Shown here piece by piece: positions 45,553 to 55,973 of a stretch of 64,000 bases of DNA (positions within the stretch are counted from its first letter, which is position 1; each line of letters begins with the position of its first letter). Both the position numbers and the translations under genes were made by a program. The stretch is from positions 16,556,938 through 16,620,937 of the forward strand of contig CM026574.1 of assembly GCA_015143295.1 (NCBI GenBank). Reading direction: 5' to 3'. Source of the stretch: Tetracentron sinense. Its lineage: Eukaryota; Streptophyta; Magnoliopsida; Trochodendrales; Trochodendraceae. A model generated the notes under the pieces. It saw only the letters and a list, made by a program, of their open reading frames with translations. It searched no databases and had not been told where the DNA came from.

Positions 45553-47802
45553 TGAAGGGAATCCAAACAAAAAATTATGCAGAAAACTGGATCCCAAAAT
45601 CTTTACACCATATATAAAAAATAATATTAACTATATGTTTAGAAAATTACCTCGGTGAATGATGTTCACCAGTGAAGCACAAAACACGATGAACCGTCAG
45701 AATTCTTTGTAGAGATTTCTCGAAGAAATACTCTGAGCTCGATCCTCGTTCTTCGCTATCACTGCGAAGCTTTTGAATCTATCATTGGTTTTTGAAGAAC
45801 AAAGAATCCTTGAAAATTAATCTTAGGATCAAAAGTAGATGAAGGAAAGAATGGAGTAGACTTTCTATCTCACAAAACTTTAGGGTTTCAAAAACCCTAG
45901 CCTTCGAATATACCCTTGGGCTCTCCCTTGAAGTTCATGAAAATCCAAGAAGGGCTCTCCCTTGGCTCACGAAAATTGTAGAGGAGAAAATAATGAATCT
46001 CACCTCCCCACGGTTTGGGTATTGAGTATATATAGATGTGGTTGGGATATGGATCTTATCCATATCTTGATTATCATCCAATAATGATCATCTCCCTAAG
46101 AGTTTCTAAATAATGATAACTCTTATCATTAATTAAACTCCTAGTTTATCCATAATTAGTTGGTTACAACAACCTTCTATTTTAGGTTTCCTTTTCCAAA
46201 AAGGACTCCTTAAATATAGGGATATAACTAACTCTATAGAATCTAGGGATACTAATCAACTCCCTAACTATTAGGGATATTATCAAATCCCTAAACAATA
46301 GGGATTCTAATCAAATTAGAAACTCCTCAAAGCGAGCGTGAGCAAGAGGGGGGTGTGAGGGAGAGTAGGGCTTTAGCTACTTTGTAGGGATAAGGTTCAT
46401 CCTTATCCCTTTGTTTCTTCTTGACCAAGCAAGGAATCTAATCTCATTAGATAAGAATTAATTAATTAATAATTATCTACTAACCAACTCCCTAACCAAT
46501 TAGGGATCTTGAAGTGGGCGCCCACCCTAGGGAGTCCATCCCATGGGCTTTGGCCCACCAATAAGGTCCTTCTTAAAAGGCTTTTATGGATATGGTTCAA
46601 ACCCATATCCCCTTATATTAGGTTAATTAAATAATAATAATTATTATCCTTTAATTTAGATTAACATTTAATCTAAACCATAGATTAACATTTAATATAT
46701 TAATTGAGCTTGTATTTCTTTTATGAGCATCTCCACAGATTGCTCTGGGACATTCTAGCTCTTGCTTACCCGATGTTATCCCATTGGCCCTTAAATAGGA
46801 ATGATATCGGAATTGCAAGTGACGTGAAAATATCCATGTTGTAATTGAATACCACTGTAAGAACATTAACCAATAAAGGATCCCACCACATAAACTTTAA
46901 ATTCGATTGATCATTCCAATAACATTGTCCCTAATGGGCCTTAGAGATTAATATAATATCTAACTCATAGCCCATTGTACATCATCCGGGTTTCCAAGAC
47001 TTTTGATTAAGCTATAAGAAATCATTTCTCATGTAGAACATTTTGAGAAAAACTTTTATTAAGTATAATATATTTTATTAAAAATATATTTCAAACTTAT
47101 TTAATTTCAAAATCACCTGCACAGGATTTAAGTTTAATCGACTGTCTTACCCGGAACTTGGATAATCTTTCAATTTAATGAGTATGAATTTCTTGTTTGA
47201 AATTCATCATGACTCGAACAACTTTCTGATTATCCAACTATCACTGTATCGTAGTCCATCAGGTAGAGAGTACTTAGGTGCAATCAAAACAGTTAGATTA
47301 CTGCTCAGTTATAAATGAACTCATTAAATCTTAGGATCATCAAAATTATTCAATTTGAATGAGAGACCAACTATTTGATAGTATGTTTCGGCAAGAGGTC
47401 TCTCATTGCATGCAATCAGTCAGTGTACATTTAAGCACCCATATGTTGATGTGTAGTCTCCACTACAATAGTTTGAGATAAAACTACATCTTAACAATTG
47501 AGAATATCTTAGCATTGTGGCAGCCATATAAGTGAAGTGCTCTGCTTCACCCATAGTTGTGACTCTATAGGGTATAAGGAACTGGAAAACTATATCTGCC
47601 TGTGATAATCTGATATCTATTACATAACTTTCCTACAATATATCCTAGGGACCTTGATCGATATCTCATATCGTATAGATCATCTCATGATCCTGGTCAA
47701 TTACCCATAATGAATTCACAATAGATAAAGAAGATGTCTTTATTAATCTAATTAATAAGAATCTTACAATCTAAATGGCTTTTCTGGGCATAATGTTTAA
47801 CA
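45553..47802 (-). mobile_element. Solo LTR, 2.25 kb, probably Ty1/copia
   Basis: On the minus strand it begins TGTTAAACATTATGCCCAG and ends GGATTCCCTTCA. A perfect 5-bp duplication, aagtt, flanks it (45548-45552 and 47803-47807). Harbinger copy 2 shows the corresponding empty site. There is no internal region or second LTR. The start resembles long copia-type LTRs as I know them, which is recognition only. Confidence 0.85.
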
Positions 47803-48060
47803 AAGTTCTCTCCAACTACGATCGTGCGTGATAATCTTTGTCGCCTTCAAGTAGGCCTCATCGCTTAGATTTTCATCTAATGTTGCCAACACATCACAAC
47901 AACGGGTAATAGAGAAAGGGTCCTCACTTGCTTCAAACTCATAATTATTTGTCCTTCGATATTGTCTCATACTGTAGGTCCATCAAAACAAAAGTATTGT
48001 TCACCTTCTTTCGATAGGAGTATTAGTCCTAGATGTACCCTGACTGGGTTGGTTCATCTC
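47803..48060 (-). pseudogene. PIF/Harbinger ORF1-like (Myb/SANT domain) remnant, copy 1
   Basis: The minus-strand reading near 47950-47820 resembles the end of the Myb/SANT-like DNA-binding protein that accompanies plant PIF/Harbinger transposases (pattern ...CCDVLATLDE...EAYLKATKIITHDRSW). The better preserved counterpart is at 62850-63080. It is fragmentary and frame-shifted. Confidence 0.5.
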
Positions 48061-48869
48061 TCTCATATCAACATCAAAGTCTTCTTCCAATGACATGCAT
48101 ATACAGTTCAATGATTTGCAACATAAGTAAGTGGGATCACTTCCACCAGCACAAGAAAAAAGAGAACCGTTAACTTCGAACTAGCATTCCAACAGTTTCA
48201 TTCATCATTAGAGTCAACCAAATTAAATGCATCTCAAATAACTGGAAATATCTTCTAATTAGCCTCAGGTCTCATTTGAAGTGAGAGGATAACAAGAACG
48301 ATAAAATCAAAAAAAAAGATCAAATATAGAAAATGAAAAAAAAAAAATTGATTCACAAATCAGGAAGAGGAAAAGAAAAAAAAATGTTCACAGATCTTGC
48401 ACAAGGTCATGTTCACAGATCATGTTAGATCTTGCTAGAGAACCTAAAAAAATAAAATCAAGATTATGTTCATGGATCTTGCTAGATCATGATTCGAATT
48501 CCTTTTCCCTGAACTGTGAACAAAAAAAAAAACCAGAGACGGCAGATCTGGAAGATGGAAGATGGAAGATGAAGATCTCACCACCACTCTTTGTCGTCGG
48601 CAGATTTGGAAGATAAAGACTTGTCATCATCGACAAATCTGTCATTTGATGAAGATCTCTACCTCACATCCATTTTTTAGAGAGAGAGAGAGAGAGGGAG
48701 AGAAAGATATCTCCATCGGACATCCATTTTTTAGAGAGAGAGAGAATACCTTGCCGTTCGGAGTCGTTACCTGTGATTATCGTCGTCCTTGCTACTCCCT
48801 TCACCAGTGCACGAAAAGAACCTCTTGTTTGATTTTTCTTTTTTATCGGGAACAAAAGAAATGCGTGAA

Positions 48870-49224
48870 TGTGTTGTTCCAAGTAGCTCCTCTTTTTGTT
48901 ATTTGGAAATCATGCCCATGCCATTTCATTCCATGGTTCAGTTGAAAAAAAGAAGAAGCATGCTAAACGGATTTCAAGTCCTGACTAGGAGTACATAGGA
49001 GCGACTAAGTGATTGCTTCTTAATGTGGCCCACGTAAACTTTGATACAAGCACTCTTGGTCCTAGCTAAGCCACCACAGCAGCTGGTTCGACTTCTCACT
49101 CCTCCTTTAGGGCCAGCTCCCGCATGGGATTTTCTCGGACTTTCCTAGTAAGGTGGATTGCGGGCTCTTGTCGCACCCTCGGGGATTAGTCCCGACCTGA
49201 AGAGTTGGGGACACCTAGAGTTCC

Positions 49225-49258
<34 letters not shown>
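48870..49258. other. Intergenic DNA between Harbinger copy 1 and a Mutator-like element
   Basis: Non-coding. It ends in a (TA)n tract at 49227-49258 that served as the target of the next element. Nothing else was recognised. Confidence 0.5.
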
Positions 49259-49260
<2 letters not shown>

Positions 49261-50279
49261 GATACGGAGACATGAAATAGAACATATATGTTCACATATG
49301 CTTGTATCCATTGGATTTTCAAATCCAACAATCATCATTACACTTCTTTTTATAAGTGAAAGGTTATTTTAGGAATTTTATTGTTTTTACAAACCCTATC
49401 CCTTCTTCGTCGGAGACAATTTCATCCCCTCTCTCCAGGACTTTCTCTCTCTTCCTCTCCTATCTTCTCTAGCAGACTTCAAGGTTGATTGAGCCCCCAT
49501 TAGTCTGTATTGGTATAATTGATAGTATGAAGCTTCACTTTCTTTCTTCCTTAATGGAATTTGATTGGTGTAAGATGTAAGGCAAGTAAGAACCCAGCAT
49601 ATGGTTCTTGTGTTTTTTGTGATAACACAAGAATCTATTATTGCTTTGTTGATGATGTGGAATTTATATGACTTGGAATGCAAACAAATAGAATAATTTG
49701 AGGAAGGATGATGGATTTTAGTACTACTCTCTTGTGAATTTGAGTTGACTCTTTTTCTTTTGGTGTTTGAATTTCATGAGACCCTGGAAGAGGGAAGATT
49801 GATAGGTTCTTCAAATGGGGTCCTTAGTAATATTTTGAAAAATCTGAACCACAGGTTAATAATTAATTGGGTATCAAGAGAACCCGACTCGGCTGTTGTT
49901 CTAATGGTTATACCCAAACTAATAGAAATGGGTGGGATCCCAACTTAAACTTGTAAAATGAGTTCAGCCACCGCAGCTTGCCAGGTTGACTAACTTCCTT
50001 GCTGCCCCGACGATCATTCTTAGTCTTCTTTAACATCATCATGGACACGCGTTAGGGAGGAAGAGAGAGAAAGAAGTTGGAGAGAGAAAAAGACTCCGGA
50101 GAAAGGGGATGAATGAAAACTGTCTTCAAGGAAGAAGGAGACTGTTTATAAAAATGAAAATTTCAAAAATGACCTTTCACTTATAAAAGGGAGTCTAATG
50201 TTGACCGTTGGATCTCTGGATCATAGGGCTACAAGCATATGTGAACATATATGTTCTATTGCATATATCTTCGGATCCC
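49259..50279. mobile_element. Mutator-like non-autonomous element with long terminal inverted repeats
   Basis: The left end (gggatacggag and onward) and right end (reverse complement gggatccgaag and onward) are inverted repeats about 200 bp long. They share gaacatatatgttcacatatgc, a taagtgaaaggt phrase and a CT-rich segment. The flanking sequence is (TA)n on both sides, consistent with a TA-rich duplication but not measurable. The interior 49470-49990 is not TIR-like and has a 67-codon frame at 49745, so it may be captured DNA. Confidence 0.75.
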
Positions 50280-50333
50280 CTTTATATATATATATAGCAG
50301 TCGTTTAGATGTACATAGGGGGCGGGCTACTAA

Positions 50334-50627
50334 GGTGGTGTTTGGTAACACTAATCTAAATAGGTAGAGCTTATTTAAACATTGAGGTTAGTTGGACTTT
50401 TAATTGTTAAATTAAAGGTTAATTGGATGTCTATATCTTTTTGAAGTAGGGGTTTTACCTTTAAAGAAAAAAGTAGTTCATGTCATCTTATTAATTTTGG
50501 GGTAAAACCTCTACTTCAAAAAAATCTAGACATCCAATTAACCTTCAACTTAAAAATCTAAAGTCCAACTAAGTTCAAATTTTTAAATAAGCTCCACTTA
50601 TTTAGATTAGTGTTACCAAACACCACC
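50334..50627. mobile_element. Tourist-like MITE, 294 bp
   Basis: Nearly complete palindrome. It starts ggtggtgtttggtaacac and ends with the reverse complement, flanked by TAA on both sides (50331-50333 and 50628-50630), the 3-bp TWA duplication of PIF/Harbinger MITEs. Arms extend through gtaaaacc/ggttttac to the centre near 50480. It is non-coding. Confidence 0.92.
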
Positions 50628-50630
50628 TAA

Positions 50631-51020
50631 GTGATCACTCCTTAATGTATTGTCCCGCCTAAACTTTCATATAGCCACTCAAGGTCTCTAAAAAGTGGAG
50701 ATCCCCTTCTTTGTGCAAACACAATGACACTTTTGTAATTATGGAGAAAGACAGTGATAGTTTTGCAAAACACTTTCTATCCATAACTACAAGACTACCA
50801 CCACCATAGATAAAAAGGGGAGCTCATCTTTTCCACAGAGCATTGCTTTGTATTTAAATTGTAATAAAAACTACATCAAACTGAGAACGTCCTTTACTAT
50901 CTAAACTTAAACACAAACACAAAAATCCATGAATATATTGCTTAAACACACACGAACAAGGGTGATGTAGCAATCCCAAGACACTTATATGGCTTCGACG
51001 ATGATGAAATGTTATCTAAA
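50631..51020. other. 3' flank of the defensin-like gene
   Basis: Non-coding DNA downstream (on the minus strand) of the defensin-like stop codon. The transcript end is likely within 50830-51000, where AT-rich sequence with aataaaa-like signals on the minus strand occurs. Confidence 0.4.
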
Positions 51021-51348
51021 TCAACAATTATAATAACAATTGCAAAGATAATGGTTGGTTTGGTCGCAAATTCCCCATCCATGGTAGTATTTAGTTGAGC
51101 AGAACTCTTCGCAACGAGAGTCACATTTGACACGAGAGATGAGTTCTACCTTACAGACATTTAATGCTTCTCCTGCAATTTGATAACAAATAATGGAATC
51201 AATACCTACTTAGGATTTAAATCAAGAATTAATATTTACCTAGATATACAACGAGCTACATTGAAATTGGTCATGACAAAGTTGAGGACATACCTGCATG
51301 GAAGAGGGCGAGAAACAAGAAGAGAACATGAAAAACTCTGGATTTCAT
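51021..51348 (-). CDS. Defensin-like cysteine-rich secreted peptide (68 aa, two exons)
   Basis: Minus strand. Exon 1 is 51348-51294 and exon 2 is 51172-51021, joined across a 121-bp GT...AG intron (GTATGT donor, TTGCAG acceptor). The splice restores one frame, GG+A glycine, to TGA. Residues 1-18 (MKSRVFHVLFLFLALFHA) are a signal peptide. The mature part has eight cysteines spaced C-x8-C-x3-C-x3-C-x10-C-x7-C-x-C-x3-C. This includes the CxxxC and CxC pairs of the cysteine-stabilised alpha-beta fold. The intron directly after the signal peptide is the standard arrangement of plant DEFL genes. A TATA box (TTATAAATA, plus 51432-51440) lies about 85 bp upstream of the ATG. Known relatives act in defence or reproductive signalling; the role here is unknown. 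No stop or frame damage is seen. C2-x3-C3 is shorter than the x5 of classical defensins, so it is a divergent DEFL. Confidence 0.8.
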
Positions 51349-51431
51349 GGTGGGATGAGAGTTTGAGGACTGATTGAATAAAAAAGTTATAGATTGAAGG
51401 CTGCAATGTACAAGTGAGAAGAAATTGAGAG

Positions 51432-51440
51432 TATTTATAA
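51432..51440 (-). promoter_or_regulatory. TATA box of the defensin-like gene
   Basis: On the minus strand the sequence is TTATAAATA followed by CTC. It is 84-92 bp upstream of the ATG, placing a likely transcription start about 50-60 bp before the coding sequence. Position and sequence fit a plant core promoter. Confidence 0.65.
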
Positions 51441-51591
51441 CTTCTTAAAAGGAGGACCTCATTTATTTTTTGGACCCAAAAATGGAAAGTTATAATCTTA
51501 TTTATTACAAGCTTCTCCACTTGGAAAGTAATGACGATGGTGTAATTATTAACATTAATTTGTGACATTTTATACAGCTAATCCTTAGATT

Positions 51592-53497
51592 TTCTATATA
51601 TATATTATCTCACATCTTTTGAAATTTTTATTTATCCCCCCCTCTCAAACTAAATATAACCACTCTCTATCTTACTTTTTAGATACAAAACCAAATATAC
51701 GCTATGGATCGATAATTTGATTGTTTTTTTCTATTTTGTATTGGAGGGTATCCCAAACCCTTGGAGGCAAGGACTAGTCTCTTCGGGTGTCCGTACCGAC
51801 TCACTCGGAATTTTCCCTACGGATAGCAGGGTAAACAATTTGAATCATCACAACCACTTTAGGGGAAAATAGGCCTCCGGGCTTTTTGACTGGATAAGAT
51901 TTCTCAACTATTTTTTATTTGGTGTATAGTTAATGCATATTAGCAAGTTTAGAACTTAGATTCATAGATTTCAAATGAAATCAACGAATTTATGATGATT
52001 TGAGTATACATTTTTCATTTTTATCTCACTATGTTAATTAAACTTGATAAATTAATATTTATATGATGCATTTAGTGTCAACACTTATGTTTGTCTATTA
52101 AATTTTAATAATTTTTCCTTTATTTTACATACCTTTAAAAAAACATTATCTACAAAATGGTGGGGGTTTTATGGTTCGTAACTTGTAGGTTTCAATCAAA
52201 CCTGTTACGTAAATAGAAGCCGTTTATTTAAAATATTGATTCATACACAAACGCAAGAAAGAAGACCAGCACTTTGATTGCATGCCCTACAAACACAACA
52301 AAATATGGAACTCTGTATAACTTTGGATGCAGTGCTCTTCCCCATCAGAACAATACTTTTTTGTTTTCAGCTCTAGAATTGTTGAATTTCATTTCGACAA
52401 TGCTTTGAAGTATTACCATTAGCCAAAGAAGAATGTCAGAGACTAAGCATGGTTTTATTAGAGTTGTACAGACAAAGCATGTGGTGCAGAGAGGTGTGTC
52501 TTAGTACGCACTTCATGGCACCTTTAGGATGCTCGAGGAAACTCTAACTAAACCCCTAATATTTTCTTGGAGGGCCCTCGGATCTAAAATATGAATTTGT
52601 GACTTGTTATAATTGATATTATCATTTTTCAGAGTGGGTCTTCTGTCATCTTGATAGAGATAATTCTACTTTGTTGGATATTCATTCTACTATCTTGATC
52701 AAAGAATTATAGTTGTTAAAGGTGTCATCTAGGCGATCAAGCCCTCGGTTGGGCTAAGGTAATTGGCCGCCTAGGCAGTCATTATTAAATATATCATATA
52801 TATATATATATAATATTATTATTTTAAAGGTATAAAAATATATTTTATTTGAATATGATAGTTTGGTCAACAAAAAACATGTTATTTTATGTTCTTCTCA
52901 TGCCTTTTACCATATAATATGTTAAGATATTTATATCCAACAAAAAAAAAAGTTTGTAAGAAAAAGAAAAAAAAAAGATGAATGGTGTCAATTATGTTTC
53001 CCTCATGTTAACTTGTCATCTATCATGCTCAATGGGTGAACCAATTGGTCTCTCTCTCTTTGTGTGTGTAAATCACATGGTCTGCTCTGTTTTTTGCATG
53101 GTTGTCATAAAGTTGGGATCAATAACAAAAAAAAAACTTGTAAATGTCTTAAATTCCCTCTAGTGCCTCAAAACTATCATAGACTCATCTTTCATGAAGT
53201 TTTTAATAATTTAAATAAGTGTAGGCCTCATAATTTATTTAACTTATTATATTTTTTGGCATAACTGAGAAGAAGAAATGAGAGTAAGAGGTACGGCTTC
53301 TCCCTATCTCCTCCTCTTTTCTCTCTATCATTTATTCGACAGTCACAATGTTCATTAATGTTAAGCTTTTTTTATTTTAATTTCTTTAGTCAGTCCTATA
53401 CACACACTCTCTCTCTCTCTCTCTCTCGTTTAACTGTTATTGAAACTATATTTTATCCCCTACAGTCCCCCTCTCTCTCTCCCTCATTTTGATAGTC
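51592..53497. repeat. Dispersed repeat family, copy 3
   Basis: Closely similar to 38627-40550 along its whole length, including the ggagggtatcccaaaccctt phrase, the tatattttatttgaatatgatag block and the terminal (CT)n tract. It differs by small indels such as the (TA)n at 52798-52812. It has only one ttgaaactatattttatcc unit where copy 2 has three. Unclassified. Confidence 0.85.
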
Positions 53498-54100
53498 ATT
53501 GCAGACTTTTTTTTTGTTCCTTTTTTTATTGTCAACAATTGAAATCCCTCATTATTCATAGAACAGTCTCCTATGATGGTTCTATTAGAATACATCTTGA
53601 CAATGGAGACTTTGTAATTTATATGAATTGCAAGGTTATCCCTTATTCAAGGAAATGTTGCAAAGAATTCATTAAGCGACGTCTCGGATGCCTCAGACAT
53701 CCACGGGGTCTGTCGCCTCAAGTCAACTTGATAACCATGCAAGAAATATATGGAATAGGTCATGAAATATTTGAATTAATAGGCTCACGCAGCTGAACCT
53801 ACAAGAAGTTTTTGTGGCCCTGATTTGACCTGTTGACCCCTACTCCACCCTACTCCAATTATTTTAGGTTTTGGAAAGTGATTAAAAACTCTCATGGTAG
53901 GTGATTAAAAATTCAATGATGTCAAGCATTACATGCTTTAAATGGTCGCCCTACTTGGTGCTTGACACCATTGGATTTTCAATCTAACAAGTTTATAGGT
54001 AATCACTTTCCTTGGATTTTTGCCGAGACCCGAAAGTGGTTTTTGCATATCAATTGCTAGGTTTGTCCTAATTTGTAAATGCATTGTTTTGTAAAATAGA
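53498..54100 (+). other. Unassigned sequence with an 80-codon open tail
   Basis: An open frame runs to TGA at 53794-53796. Its last 75 residues (starting RTVSYDGSIRIHLDNGDF, ending EIYGIGHEIFELIGSRS) have a non-repetitive, protein-like composition. I do not recognise a family. It lacks a clear start codon of its own and could be a captured gene fragment or a retroelement piece. Confidence 0.3.
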
Positions 54101-54108
54101 TTTACAAA

Positions 54109-54973
54109 GGGTAAATTGCAATGACCTCCCCTGAGATTAGGTAAAATTGAAGAAATCTACCCTCTAGTTTCTGAAATTACGCTAACCTCCCTTAAGATTT
54201 GGTGAAGTTGTAGCAACATCCCATCTCCTTTATGGAATAACATTGACCTTCCTTGAAGTTTGGTGAAATTGAAGAAACCTCTCCTCTTCTTTCTGAAATT
54301 ACACTGCATTCCCCTCTACTTCAGGTCTCTTTTATTAGTATGTCATTTACTGAGATAGATGGATTTTGATTGAGTAGTGATTACAGGACCCCGCAGTTGC
54401 CTTCCTAGTGGACTGTCATGGTTGCGTCCCTTTTAGCCCCTTTTAACTGTGATTATGCTTAACTAAATTGAAATTAATTAAATTTTTTTTCTTCTGAAAA
54501 CTAAGGTTGGATAGATGAACCCAGGGGTTAAGGAATTTTAACCACAATTAATGGGTGTTAAAAGAGGGTCCGTGGACTAATCAGGACCGACATTTTGCTA
54601 CATAGCAACATGCATGGTCCATTAAACATTTTTCATTTTGATTATGTCATACACTTCTTGATATCAGTTAACTTGGTTATACAACGTCATTTTCTCAAGT
54701 AAATCAATGGGATAAAATTGTAAAAGAGCATCATCCGTTAACGGCATCAACTTGATGAGTTTGGTAAGGGAGAACAATATAATTTCAAAAATAAGAAGGG
54801 AAGTATTTATAATTTTGCTAAACCTCATGGGAGTGTAGTGTAGTTTTAAAAACAAGAGGAGAAGTTTATGCAATTTTTTCAAATCTCAAGAGAGGTTAGT
54901 GTAATTTTAGAAACTAGAGGGGAGGTTTCTGTAATTTCACTAAACCTCAAGGGAGGTCAATGTAATTTATCAC
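54109..54973. mobile_element. hAT-like element with tandem-repeat ends, 865 bp
   Basis: A perfect 8-bp duplication, tttacaaa, lies at 54101-54108 and 54974-54981. Termini gggtaaattgcaatgacc and, on the other strand, gtgataaattacattgacc. Both ends continue as three or four diverged units of about 65 bp (cctcccttgaggtttggtgaaattgaagaaacctcccct-type), inverted relative to each other. Inside is the ttttaactgtgattat/ttaaccacaattaatggg phrase pair. Small open frames are just the translated repeats. Confidence 0.85.
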
Positions 54974-55064
54974 TTTACAAATTAACTCATCATTTATCAA
55001 ATGTTAGACAAAGAACATCAACCCTTATTTTTACCAGGCTTTTCATTTAAAACTATTAGTAAAA

Positions 55065-55240
55065 GAGAAATGATACCCCCAGTCGCAATCTTCCAAAGTC
55101 GCAACCTGGTGGCTACACATGCCAAACAACTCCTGATTTTTTTTTTAATCTATTAAAATATCAAACATCTCCACGTGTTGCACCTATTCTTGTGTCCTGG
55201 GAAAAATCTAGAGTTATTGCGATTGAGGCTAGCACTCCTC
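55065..55240. mobile_element. Mutator-like MITE, 176 bp
   Basis: A perfect 9-bp duplication, ttagtaaaa, lies at 55056-55064 and 55241-55249. Terminal inverted repeats of 25 bp start gagaaatgatacccccag and, on the other strand, gaggagtgctagcctcaa, sharing the inner cgcaat. The 9-bp duplication points to a MULE. Confidence 0.85.
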
Positions 55241-55249
55241 TTAGTAAAA

Positions 55250-55844
55250 TGATTACCATCCCCTTAAAGATATTTAACAACCTCACAATGCCTCTTTAAT
55301 TATACTTGAATTAGTTAACAAGTTTTAACCCTAGTTAATATTTTAAAAAGGAAATTTATAAAATGATGCTTTAACCCTATGATGCCCTTTGTTTAGAGGG
55401 ACGGATATATTCCTGAATGGGCTGACTCACGATAAAGCTGGTAGGGGAGAAAGGAAACAAACATAAATGAATTGATTTTGTGATCCATGGCCAAGTTAAT
55501 GAACCTTAATCACAGTTAAAGGGAGTTAAAAGGGGACACCCCTTTAACTACCCTTGAACCATGGTTAATAAGTTTTAATCCTGTGGTTAATTTTTTTCTA
55601 AAAACTAAAGTGTTGCTTTAACCATAATGGTTAGTAAATTTTAACCAAAACTAAAGAAAGTTAAAAGGGGATATCATTATCTGCCTTTGAACTATAATTA
55701 ACAAGTTTTAATCTTTGTAGTTAATTTTTTTTCCTAAAAACTAAGGGTAGATGCTTTAACCATAATAGTTTGTGAATCTTAGTCCTAGTTTTTTACCCAA
55801 AAAAAAAAAAAACCCTAACCACAGTTGGTGAGTGTTTAAAAGTA
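55250..55844. repeat. Cluster of ttaacc/ggttaa-type diverged repeats
   Basis: Three to four diverged units containing agttaaaaggggacac, tttaactacccttgaacc and aaaactaa...gatgctttaacc. These are the same phrases found in several MITEs of the window. No coding capacity was found. Confidence 0.55.
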
Positions 55845-55973
55845 GGCTGCGGATTGTCTTTGGCGAGGCCAGAAAGGACTTGTCTTGGGTGTCCATAGAA
55901 TAGGTGACATGTGGTGGTGAAGTCAAAATCATGGGGCCCATGATTTCGACTTCTCCACACATAATGGGATAGC

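Larger units (their letters stand above)
40655..48870 (-). mobile_element. PIF/Harbinger DNA transposon, copy 1, opened by two LTR insertions
   Basis: Collinear with 60640-64000 on the minus strand except for two large inserts (41113-43879 and 45553-47802). It carries transposase remnants at 43885-45180 and an ORF1-like (Myb/SANT-type) remnant near 47803-48060. The 5' (right) part to about 48870 includes AG-rich leader sequence shared with copy 2. Neither terminal inverted repeat is recognisable, so both ends are probably truncated. Confidence 0.75.

Noticed and set aside
48562..48945. 127-codon frame in the leader of Harbinger copy 1
   Set aside because: Includes an (ERE)n run from a GA repeat and is not conserved in copy 2.
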